A stretch of DNA of 64,000 nt from PALSA-1316 sp964499365 (GTDB lineage Bacteria > Nitrospirota > Thermodesulfovibrionia > Thermodesulfovibrionales > UBA6898). Below the pieces are notes generated by a model that saw only the letters and a program-made list of their open reading frames with translations, searched no databases and was not told the DNA's origin. Each line of letters opens with the position of its first letter. Within the stretch, counting starts at the first letter, position 1. A program made the translations under genes and the position numbers. Below are positions 1 to 6,706 of this stretch, one piece after another. The stretch covers positions 1 to 64,000 of the forward strand of contig CAZCKU010000013.1 in NCBI GenBank assembly GCA_964499365.1, read 5' to 3'.

Positions 1-58
1 TCCAAGCCTTGGTCGAAAATGGTGCAATGTCGAATATGTTTGTAACTCATACACCGGG

Positions 59-87
59 TTGACATCCCATTCGACATGGAGTAGTAT
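59..87 (+). promoter_or_regulatory. Sigma70-type promoter of the cytochrome operon
   Basis: TTGACA at 59-64 and TAGTAT at 82-87 are separated by exactly 17 bases, close to the consensus of a housekeeping sigma promoter. The first cytochrome starts at 116, which leaves a short leader, and a GGGGTGAT ribosome-binding stretch lies just before that start. I infer that it drives the three genes that follow. Confidence 0.6.
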
Positions 88-115
88 TTTTATAAATTAC
101 GTATCGGGGTGATCA

Positions 116-913
116 ATGAAAAAAAGTGTCCTTGTTATTATTCTCGTCCTTATTATTGGCGGCGTTGTCTGGGCGCAGGCCGGTGTCAAGAAGAAGCGGC
201 CCCTGCCGCACGACTATGGCAAGGTCGTCATCAATAATTACTCGGAGCGGGCCGGGCTTGCACCGGTTGTCTTCGATCACTGGATCCATCGTTCAAAATT
301 CACCTGCCGGCTCTGCCATGTGGATCTTGCCTTTGGCATGAAGACCGGGACGACCGGGATCAGGGCGCAGGATAATGTGAAGGGTTATTATTGCGGTACC
401 TGCCATAATGGCAGGATGAACATTGATAACAGGGTGGTCTTCGAGGCCTGCTCCAAGGGGAAACCCGAGGAGACAAAACGGTGCGAGCGCTGCCATTCCC
501 AGGGAAAGACGGTGCACCGGGAATATGATTTTTATACCTACACCGAAAATTTCCCCAAGGAGCGGTTCGGGAACGGCGTAAACTGGGAAAAGGCGGAGGA
601 GGACGGTATCATCAAACTGGTTGATTATCTTGAAGGAGTCTCAATTAAAAGAACGGGGATGGTGGTCCAGAAGGATTTTTCTCTCGACACCTCGGTCAAG
701 GGGATGCAGAACGTCATCTTCTCCCACAGAAAGCATACTGTCTGGAACGGCTGCGAGGTCTGTCATCCCGAAATCTTCGTTGGGGTAAAAAAGGGCAGCA
801 CAAAATATTCGATGCCCGAGATCTTTGAAGGAAAGTTCTGCGGAGTCTGCCACAGCAGCGTGGCGTTCCCCCTGATAGATTGCCAGAGATGTCATACAAA
901 ACCGGTCCAGTAA
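116..913 (+). CDS. Periplasmic hexahaem cytochrome c (cytochrome c3-like family)
   Basis: Exported multihaem electron-transfer protein. An N-terminal hydrophobic segment (residues 4-20, ending VVWAQA) looks like a cleavable signal peptide. Six CxxCH haem-attachment motifs are visible at about residues 64 (CRLCH), 93 (CGTCH), 123 (CERCH), 213 (CEVCH), 242 (CGVCH) and 256 (CQRCH), three in each half with a haem-free stretch of about 85 residues between. Extra histidines (FDHWIH, FSHRKH) could be distal haem ligands. The gene overlaps a paralogue and is probably co-transcribed with it. The redox partner is not visible; the family usually carries electrons between inner-membrane complexes and periplasmic or extracellular acceptors. 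Start chosen at ATG 116 for its ribosome-binding site and signal peptide. Confidence 0.9.
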   Translation: MKKSVLVIILVLIIGGVVWAQAGVKKKRPLPHDYGKVVINNYSERAGLAPVVFDHWIHRSKFTCRLCHVDLAFGMKTGTTGIRAQDNVKGYYCGTCHNGRMNIDNRVVFEACSKGKPEETKRCERCHSQGKTVHREYDFYTYTENFPKERFGNGVNWEKAEEDGIIKLVDYLEGVSIKRTGMVVQKDFSLDTSVKGMQNVIFSHRKHTVWNGCEVCHPEIFVGVKKGSTKYSMPEIFEGKFCGVCHSSVAFPLIDCQRCHTKPVQ

Positions 914-1674
914 TAAAAGCAGCTTGCATAGTCCTGGGCTGCCTCCTTGTGGTCCTCGTCCCGATGGCATCGCAGGGGCACTGGACCCTTCCGCCGGTGG
1001 CACCGCCTGCGGAGTATGGGAATATACTGATCAACAGGACTTCGGAGAAGAACGGCGTCAAACCGGTCGCCTTTTCGCACTGGATGCACCGGCAGGAGGC
1101 GACCTGCAGGGTCTGTCATTTCGAGCTCGAATTCAACATGAAGGTGAATACAACGGAGATAACGGAAAAGACAAACAAGGCGGGCCTGCACTGCGGTGCT
1201 GCCAGCTGCCATGACGGCAAGGCGGCCTTCGGGCATGAAAAACCGCATTGTGAAAAATGCCATAACGGCAACCTGTCCTACGGCAAAGAAAAGTTTGCCG
1301 AAGTTGCCGCGCGCCTTCCGAAATCAAATTACGGAAACAAGATAGACTGGGCCCGTGCAAGAAACAAGCGTCTGATCATCCCGCTGCACTATCTCACGGT
1401 GAGACCCTCGAGTGACGTCAAATTCACCTCGAAACTGAAGCTCGATGCGGAATGGCCGAACATACCTCCGGCAGTCTTTCCGCACAAGTCACACATTAAG
1501 TGGCTTGACTGCAACAACTGTCATCCTGATATTTTCAATATCAAGAAAAAGACAACAAAACACTTTGAAATGGAACGCATGGTCAAGGGAGAATTCTGCG
1601 GTGTCTGCCATATCAATGTGGCCTTCCCGCTGCAGGACTGCGGATCATGCCACCCGGGGATGCAATCCGAATGA
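889..1674 (+). CDS. Second hexahaem cytochrome c, tandem paralogue
   Basis: Clearly paralogous to the preceding gene: both open with a Tyr-Gly plus Ile-Asn stretch, an SHWMH/DHWIH block, then haem motif 1. Haem motifs are CRVCH, a CX4CH variant (CGAASCH), CEKCH, CNNCH, CGVCH and CGSCH, again three plus three with a haem-free middle. CX4CH sites are known in tetrahaem cytochromes c3 and still bind haem. One N-terminal transmembrane or signal segment (about residues 8-27) has no obvious cleavage site, so it may be an uncleaved anchor. ATG 889 is preferred; TTG 880 in the same frame is the alternative. Either start lies inside the upstream gene, so translation is probably coupled. Confidence 0.88.
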   Translation: MSYKTGPVIKAACIVLGCLLVVLVPMASQGHWTLPPVAPPAEYGNILINRTSEKNGVKPVAFSHWMHRQEATCRVCHFELEFNMKVNTTEITEKTNKAGLHCGAASCHDGKAAFGHEKPHCEKCHNGNLSYGKEKFAEVAARLPKSNYGNKIDWARARNKRLIIPLHYLTVRPSSDVKFTSKLKLDAEWPNIPPAVFPHKSHIKWLDCNNCHPDIFNIKKKTTKHFEMERMVKGEFCGVCHINVAFPLQDCGSCHPGMQSE

Positions 1675-1997
1675 AACTATTTCTGCGCACGTCACTTTTT
1701 CTGTTGCTTGTCCTGCTTGGCCCGGCCAGCCTGACCGGTATCTTCCCGCTGCCTGAAACCATGCCGGCATCAGCCGCTGAACAGGGATGGAAAACGGAGT
1801 TTGACGATATCTGCAAAAAAACCACCGATGCCATGTCGTTGTCAAGAGATGAGTTAAAGCTTCTCCTTGCCCGGGGCGAGAAGCTCAGGGCGGTCATCGA
1901 AACCCTTGACGAGACAGAAAAGAAGGTCTACCTTAAGCGGCTGCGCCTCTGCCAGGAACTCTTTGCCTTTGTCCTGGAATCGAAAGAAAAGCAATAA
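1671..1997 (+). CDS. Small secreted protein of the cytochrome operon, unknown function
   Basis: A 108-residue protein with a clear signal peptide (MKLFLRTSLFLLLVLLGPAS, with a likely AxA site at PASAA). The mature part is short, charged and mostly helical (LSRDELKLLLARGEKLRAVI, then EKKVYLKRLRLC). It contains two cysteines but no haem motif. The start overlaps the cytochrome stop as ATGA, so it is translationally coupled and probably works with the cytochromes, for example as a chaperone or small subunit; that role is inference. I do not recognise a named family. Confidence 0.75.
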   Translation: MKLFLRTSLFLLLVLLGPASLTGIFPLPETMPASAAEQGWKTEFDDICKKTTDAMSLSRDELKLLLARGEKLRAVIETLDETEKKVYLKRLRLCQELFAFVLESKEKQ

Positions 1998-2018
1998 ACT
2001 GCAGATGTAAAGCCTTGG

Positions 2019-2076
2019 TGTGAGAGGCTCACCATGCCAGGCATGGTACCACCCTGAGTCTGTCGAAGGGCTGAAA
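2019..2076. repeat. Intergenic stems and a dispersed-repeat-like sequence
   Basis: Between the convergent cytochrome operon and aspS lie a GTGAG/CTCAC stem (2020-2032), an 8-bp near-perfect palindrome around ACCATGCC (2031-2047), and CCCTGAGTCTGTCGAAGGG (2052-2070). The last resembles a short element often seen between genes in environmental bacterial genomes. There is no T-run, so it is not a clear intrinsic terminator. Confidence 0.35.
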
Positions 2077-2128
2077 CACACGGGCAGTCCCGGGGACAAC
2101 ACCCATGTGCATCTGTGACAGACCTGAA

Positions 2129-3946
2129 CTACAATCCGTCGCAGACCGGGCCTGTCGCCAGTTTCTCCTCAGGGACCACCGTTGTCCTGATATGAAGCTC
2201 CCGCAGCTGTTTCATCTCTACCGTGGACGGCGCCCCCGACATCATGCAGGTACCCTTCTGCGTCTTCGGGAAGGCTATGACATCGCGGATAGATGCGGTG
2301 CCAGCCATCAGCATAAGGAGTCTGTCCAGTCCGAGGGCAATGCCGCCATGCGGCGGAGCGCCATACTGCAGGGCATCCAGCAGGAAGCCGAACTTGGTCC
2401 GCGCATCTTCTTCCCCTATGTTCAGAAGCTGGAACATCTTTTTCTGCAGCGTCTGGTTATGGATTCTGATGCTTCCGCCGCCTATCTCAAAGCCGTTCAG
2501 CACAATATCATAGGCCCTGGCCTTCAGGGACGACAGCAGGGCCTTGTCCGTAATATCCCCCGAGAGCATGTTCTCAATATCGCCGGCCAGCGGCGCGGTG
2601 AACGGATGATGCATCGCCTGGAACCGCCCTTCTTCGTCGTCCCACTCAAGGAGCGGAAAATCCGTTATCCAGACAAACTGAAATCCGGGTTTGATCAGAT
2701 TCAGCCGTTTGCCGAGTTCAAGCCGCATCCTGCTCAGGACGTCATAAACCACCTTCGGGCGGTCGGCCACAAAGAGCATCATGTCGCCTTCTTCAGCCCC
2801 GAGCCGTGCCGCCATCTCCCTCAGCACTTCTTCAGGGAAAAACTTTGCTATCGGGGATTCAAACCCGTTCTTTATCTTTATCCACGCCAGGCCCTTGGCG
2901 CCGAAAGACTGCGCCTCGGCGGTGAGCGTGTCCACGTCCTTCCGAGAAAGACCAGCCATGCCCTTGCCCAAAACAGCCTTTATCATGCCTCCTGACTGTA
3001 GCGCATCGAGGAATACCTTAAACGTGCCCTTCCCTGCCAGGTCGGCCATATCCTGCAGTTCGAGCCCGAACCGCATATCAGGCTTGTCATTTCCGAACCG
3101 CTCCATGGATTCCTGATAGCTCAGCCTCGGAAACGGGACAGCAACATCGACACCCAGGACCTCGTGAAAGACCTGCTGCATGAGGCCTTCCATAAGGCCG
3201 ATAATATCATCCCGGTCGATAAAAGACATCTCAAGGTCAACCTGGGTAAACTCGGGCTGACGGTCTGCCCGGAGGTCCTCATCCCTGAAGCACTTGACCA
3301 CCTGGAAATATTTCTCCATGCCGGCCACCATAAGGATCTGTTTGAAGAGCTGGGGAGACTGCGGCAGCGCAAAAAAGTTTCCGGGATTCAAACGGCTCGG
3401 CACCAGATAGTCGCGGGCCCCTTCGGGGGTCGATTTTGTGAGCATGGGAGTTTCGATCTCGATAAAACCGTTACGGTCGAGATAGTCGCGCATGAGCTTC
3501 GTGACCCGGTGGCGCATGATAAGGTTCTGCTGCATCTCCGGCCTCCGGAGGTCGAGATACCGGTAACGGAGCCGGAGCTGCTCACCGGCATCGGCCGCCT
3601 CCTCCATGCTGTAAGGCAGCGGAGCGGCCTCATTGAGAATACCGAGTGTGGATACATAGAGCTCAACCTGTCCTGTCGGGAGGCTGGGGTTTTCAGTACC
3701 GGCAGGACGCCTGCGAACCTCGCCGGAAACCGAGATAACATATTCGGCACGGAGGTCATGGCCGCGTTCATGGGCCGCAGCATCGACATCCGGACTGAAA
3801 ACGATCTGGCAGATGCCGCTCCGGTCCCTCAGGTCAATAAAAATAAGGCCGCCGTGATCACGCCGCCTGAAGACCCACCCGGCGATCGTGACGACAGAAC
3901 CTATGTTGCTCTCCCGAATCTCTCCGCACTCTTTATCCCGAAACAT
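2129..3946 (-). CDS. aspS: Aspartyl-tRNA synthetase, probably non-discriminating (Asp/Asn)
   Basis: Class II aminoacyl-tRNA synthetase of normal bacterial length (605 residues). In order: an N-terminal OB-fold anticodon-binding domain (GWVFRRRDHGG), motif 2 around FRDEDLRADRQPEFTQ, a GAD insertion in the middle, and C-terminal motif 3 (GIALGLDRLLMLM). His31 in the RRRDHGG loop and a Gly near residue 83 (RPAG) match the residues reported for non-discriminating AspRS in Pseudomonas; discriminating enzymes have Leu and Lys there. It may therefore also charge tRNA-Asn, which would require the GatCAB amidotransferase. GAGGAGG lies just upstream of ATG 3946. It sits 9 bases after rluB and is likely co-transcribed with it. 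Confidence 0.96.
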   Translation of the reverse strand: MFRDKECGEIRESNIGSVVTIAGWVFRRRDHGGLIFIDLRDRSGICQIVFSPDVDAAAHERGHDLRAEYVISVSGEVRRRPAGTENPSLPTGQVELYVSTLGILNEAAPLPYSMEEAADAGEQLRLRYRYLDLRRPEMQQNLIMRHRVTKLMRDYLDRNGFIEIETPMLTKSTPEGARDYLVPSRLNPGNFFALPQSPQLFKQILMVAGMEKYFQVVKCFRDEDLRADRQPEFTQVDLEMSFIDRDDIIGLMEGLMQQVFHEVLGVDVAVPFPRLSYQESMERFGNDKPDMRFGLELQDMADLAGKGTFKVFLDALQSGGMIKAVLGKGMAGLSRKDVDTLTAEAQSFGAKGLAWIKIKNGFESPIAKFFPEEVLREMAARLGAEEGDMMLFVADRPKVVYDVLSRMRLELGKRLNLIKPGFQFVWITDFPLLEWDDEEGRFQAMHHPFTAPLAGDIENMLSGDITDKALLSSLKARAYDIVLNGFEIGGGSIRIHNQTLQKKMFQLLNIGEEDARTKFGFLLDALQYGAPPHGGIALGLDRLLMLMAGTASIRDVIAFPKTQKGTCMMSGAPSTVEMKQLRELHIRTTVVPEEKLATGPVCDGL

Positions 3947-3955
3947 GCTGCCTCC

Positions 3956-4681
3956 TCATGCAAAAACTTCGCTTCTCAGCATCTCGATCTCTTCCGGCAG
4001 CATGCGTCTGATCATGCCGGGTTTCACATCGCCCATCTCGATGCCGTTGATCCGTATCCTCATCAGCCTGATCACCGGATGGCCCACCTTCTCCATCATC
4101 CGCCGGATCTGCCGTTTTTTTCCCTCATATATCACCATCTCGACCCATGAGTTCTGGTCAGTCTTTCTCAGGGGCTTCACCTTGGCAGGGGCTGTCACCG
4201 TCCGGTCAAGCCGGATGCCTTTTCTGAGCCTCTCAAGATCTTCAGCCTCAAGCGCCCCTTTGATCTTCACCAGATAGGTCTTGGGGATCTTCTTTGAGGG
4301 ATGAAGTATGCCGTAGGCCAGGTCACCGTCATTCGTCAGTATCAGCAGCCCTTCGGAGTCATAATCGAGCCTGCCGACCGGATAGACCCTCTCCCTGATG
4401 CCGCGTATGAAATCCTGCACTGTCGGTCTGCCCTCCGGATCACCCAGGGAGGTCACCACCCCGCGTGGTTTGTTAAAGACGAAATAGACCTTGGTTTCAG
4501 GTCTCGTCAGGAGCTTCCCATCCACCTTGACATGGTCACGTGCAGGGTCAGCCTTCATCCCGATAACGGCAACCTTGCCGTTGACGGTCACTCTGCCCTC
4601 GGTAATAAACTCTTCAGCCTTGCGCCGTGAGGCTATGCCCATGTCGGCAATAATCTTCTGTAGTCTCTGTTCCATAAGCAT
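3956..4681 (-). CDS. rluB: 23S rRNA pseudouridine synthase, RluB/RsuA family
   Basis: The N-terminal S4 RNA-binding domain (residues 3-60: LQKIIADMGIASRRKAEEFI, VTVNGKVA) is followed by the RsuA/RluB catalytic domain. The catalytic aspartate lies in GRLDYDSEGLLILTNDGDLA, and KKRQIRRMMEKVGHPVIRL is the conserved C-terminal motif. The enzyme isomerises a uridine in 23S rRNA (position 2605 in E. coli for RluB); RluE/F or RsuA specificity cannot be excluded from sequence alone. ATG 4681 and ATG 4675 are both possible starts. It is first in an operon with aspS. Confidence 0.9.
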   Translation of the reverse strand: MLMEQRLQKIIADMGIASRRKAEEFITEGRVTVNGKVAVIGMKADPARDHVKVDGKLLTRPETKVYFVFNKPRGVVTSLGDPEGRPTVQDFIRGIRERVYPVGRLDYDSEGLLILTNDGDLAYGILHPSKKIPKTYLVKIKGALEAEDLERLRKGIRLDRTVTAPAKVKPLRKTDQNSWVEMVIYEGKKRQIRRMMEKVGHPVIRLMRIRINGIEMGDVKPGMIRRMLPEEIEMLRSEVFA

Positions 4682-4738
4682 TTAGAATAACATAAATGGG
4701 GGAGACAATGAGAAAAGATGCTGCTGCTTTGATTCCGG

Positions 4739-4761
4739 TTCCCCTCCCTGTTCAGGGGGGG
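4739..4761. repeat. Short G/C-run inverted repeat
   Basis: A run of CCCCTCCCTG followed by CAGGGGGG forms an imperfect hairpin between two minus-strand genes. It resembles the longer element at 50440-50514, so both may belong to one dispersed intergenic repeat family. No T-run follows on either strand. Confidence 0.3.
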
Positions 4762-4795
4762 TGAGTTGTCCGGGAAACGGGGCGAATCCCGAAAT

Positions 4796-5803
4796 CTACC
4801 AGATTCCGTCAATCAGAGTCCCGCATTGGGGACACCGGCCGTTTGCCAGCCGATTCTGTTGAATACGAAAGCCGAGCCGTCCGATCAACAGCTCCCTGCA
4901 GGACGGGCAGTAGGTGTTTTCGTTGTTTTCGCCCGGGACGTTGCCTTCATAGACAAATCTGAGCCCGGCCCTCCGTCCGATTTCGACCGCCTTTCGCAGG
5001 CTCTCAACGCTGGTGGCCGGCCTGTCCATGAGTTTATACGTGGGATGAAACGCGCTCACATGCCAGGGGAGAGAAGGATCGACAGAGACCAGAAATTCGG
5101 CAATCTCCGTAAGGTCCCTGTCCGAGTCGTTGAGTCCGGGAATGACAAGGGTCGTAACCTCTACCCATACCCCAAGTTCCTTCATCAGCCTGATCGTATC
5201 GAGGACAGGCTGGAGCCTGGCCCCGCAGATTTCCCGGTAAAAAGTCTCATTGCCCTTGAGGTCAATATTGTTCCCCGTCAGATAGGGGGCAATGATTCTC
5301 GTCGGCTCAGGACCGGTGTATCCGTTGCTCACGAAGATGTTCTTTATTCCCCTCCCGTGGGCCAGCATGGCGCAGTCATAGGCAAACTCGAAGAATATGG
5401 TCGGTTCCGTATACGTATACGAGATGCTCTCGCAGCCGCTCTGAACTGCAAGGTCCACGACATCCTCTGGCGTCATATCCCGTCCGGGCACCTCGAACGT
5501 CCGCTCTCGCGGGTACTGAGAGATTTCGTAATTCTGGCAGTGTTTGCATCTGAAGTTGCAGCCGACTGTCGCAATCGAAAGAGAGGTCGAACCGGGCAGC
5601 ACATGAAAAAGGGGCTTTTTTTCTATCGGGTCGATATTCGCCGAGATGACCTTACCATAGACCAGGCTGAAGAGCGTTCCCCCGCGATTTTCGCGGACAG
5701 CACAGATACCACGTTTGCCGTCACTGATACGACACCCATGGGCACAGAGGAAACACCGGACGTCGGTGCCTGGCAGCCTCTCATAGTGCAGAGCTTCCTT
5801 CAT
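4796..5803 (-). CDS. amrS: AmmeMemoRadiSam-system radical SAM enzyme (AmrS-like)
   Basis: Radical SAM protein of 335 residues. The N-terminal cysteine-rich motif (CFLCAHGCRISDGKRGIC) precedes the CX3CX2C cluster in VGCNFRCKHCQNYEISQ, which would hold the 4Fe-4S cluster that cleaves S-adenosylmethionine. SYTYTEPTIFFEFA and IDLKG are typical of the barrel in this family. A C-terminal CPSC...CPQC pair forms a probable zinc ribbon. In the AmmeMemoRadiSam family the gene often sits with Memo and AMMECR1 genes, but neither is in this window, so it stands alone here. Its substrate is unknown. Pyruvate formate-lyase-activating-enzyme-like is the looser alternative label. Confidence 0.85.
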   Translation of the reverse strand: MKEALHYERLPGTDVRCFLCAHGCRISDGKRGICAVRENRGGTLFSLVYGKVISANIDPIEKKPLFHVLPGSTSLSIATVGCNFRCKHCQNYEISQYPRERTFEVPGRDMTPEDVVDLAVQSGCESISYTYTEPTIFFEFAYDCAMLAHGRGIKNIFVSNGYTGPEPTRIIAPYLTGNNIDLKGNETFYREICGARLQPVLDTIRLMKELGVWVEVTTLVIPGLNDSDRDLTEIAEFLVSVDPSLPWHVSAFHPTYKLMDRPATSVESLRKAVEIGRRAGLRFVYEGNVPGENNENTYCPSCRELLIGRLGFRIQQNRLANGRCPQCGTLIDGIW

Positions 5804-5898
5804 ACGCCCATTATAGCAGACTTTCCCCTACAGAAATATATCTTCAAAAAGGTATAATAGCGGGCAACTATTTGAAGTGACCGCGGAGGTTTTGTCAT

Positions 5899-6378
5899 AT
5901 GTTCTGGAGTTTTTCCTTTCAGCTGCTGCCTGACGAGAAGGTGATCGATGATTCGGTCAGGAGACCGCAGCCGGCAATCAAGGCATCCTATTCCGTCTTT
6001 CTCACCAGCAAACGGGTAATATTCAGGTTTGACGGTCTCGGCAGTTCTCTCACACAGTCATTTTTCTATCAGGAGATAACGTCGGTAACGCCGGTCAAGA
6101 GGCTCTTTATCACGTACCTTGATCTGAAGACCGAAAAGAGGAGTGTCGTCCTGAACATATCCGATGTCGAATACTGGGCAGACAGGATCCGTGAGCAGCA
6201 AAGGGCCTCTGCGGGGGCTGAAGCTGAAACCTCCCGGACAGGAGCGCCGCTGGTCTCGCCCGAGAGAAGGAAACGGGAACTCCTCGATATGTTGACCGTG
6301 CTGCACAAGAACTCGCTCATCTCGAATGCAGAACTTGAAGAAAAGATCCACCTGCTTGATTCGATGAACTTTTCATAA
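5899..6378 (+). CDS. PH-like domain protein with SHOCT-like C-terminal helix
   Basis: A 159-residue soluble protein. Residues 1-110 look like a bacterial pleckstrin-homology-like barrel (LLPDEKVIDDSV, then VFLTSKRVIFRF, then YQEITSV and a terminal helix DVEYWADRIREQ). The last 35 residues (RRKRELLDMLTVLHKNSLIS, then NAELEEKI) resemble the SHOCT short C-terminal domain, which often mediates oligomerisation. GGAGG lies 10 bases before ATG 5899, and a TATAAT box is visible at 5853-5858. No partner genes lie nearby and the function is unknown. Confidence 0.7.
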   Translation: MFWSFSFQLLPDEKVIDDSVRRPQPAIKASYSVFLTSKRVIFRFDGLGSSLTQSFFYQEITSVTPVKRLFITYLDLKTEKRSVVLNISDVEYWADRIREQQRASAGAEAETSRTGAPLVSPERRKRELLDMLTVLHKNSLISNAELEEKIHLLDSMNFS

Positions 6379-6381
6379 AAA

Positions 6382-6404
6382 AAGGCGTCCTTTGGGGACG
6401 CCTT
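6382..6404 (-). terminator. Rho-independent terminator of the zinc-ribbon gene
   Basis: A 9-bp perfect stem (AAGGCGTCC / GGACGCCTT) with a 5-base loop. Read on the minus strand it is followed by seven T residues, so it terminates the gene at 6450-6623. On the plus strand there is no T-run, though the stem may still help end the PH-domain gene. Confidence 0.8.
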
Positions 6405-6449
6405 CCGACTACGTTTGAGACCGGACCGGTCTCAGCAACCCCGCGGGCT

Positions 6450-6623
6450 TCAGCCACCGCCGGAGAACAGGCTGCTTATCTCCTGAACACTCAGTGATCC
6501 CGATAATTTGAGCTGCTTCTCACCGCATTTCGGACACGGCTCATTCTGTATATCAAGATCAGTCTTGGCCACCGTTGCATAGTTGCTACCGCATTTCTGA
6601 CAGACACACTTGTTGTATGACAT
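6450..6623 (-). CDS. 57-residue zinc-ribbon protein
   Basis: Too short for most gene callers but well supported. ATG 6623 is preceded by AAGGAGG at ideal spacing, and an intrinsic terminator follows the stop. The protein begins MSYNKCVCQKCGSNYA and has CVCQKCG and CPKCGEKQL, giving two CxxC knuckles of a zinc ribbon, then a tail LSVQEISSLFSGGG. This looks like a small FmdB- or rubredoxin-type regulatory zinc ribbon. Its function is unknown. It stands alone between the RND operon and the PH-domain gene. Confidence 0.8.
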   Translation of the reverse strand: MSYNKCVCQKCGSNYATVAKTDLDIQNEPCPKCGEKQLKLSGSLSVQEISSLFSGGG

Positions 6624-6706
6624 CGTCAAATCCTCCTTGTTAGCGTTGTTGCATTGTTTATTGATTATAACTTATTTAAGAAAATTATACAACTATATCA
6701 TGTCAG

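Noticed and set aside
2105..2995. Long plus-strand reading frame opposite aspS
   Set aside because: It lies antisense to a complete aspartyl-tRNA synthetase, has no family motif, and its composition is that of the reverse complement of a coding gene.
4766..5857. 363-codon plus-strand frame opposite the radical SAM gene
   Set aside because: The radical SAM cluster motif and zinc ribbon on the minus strand decide the coding strand.
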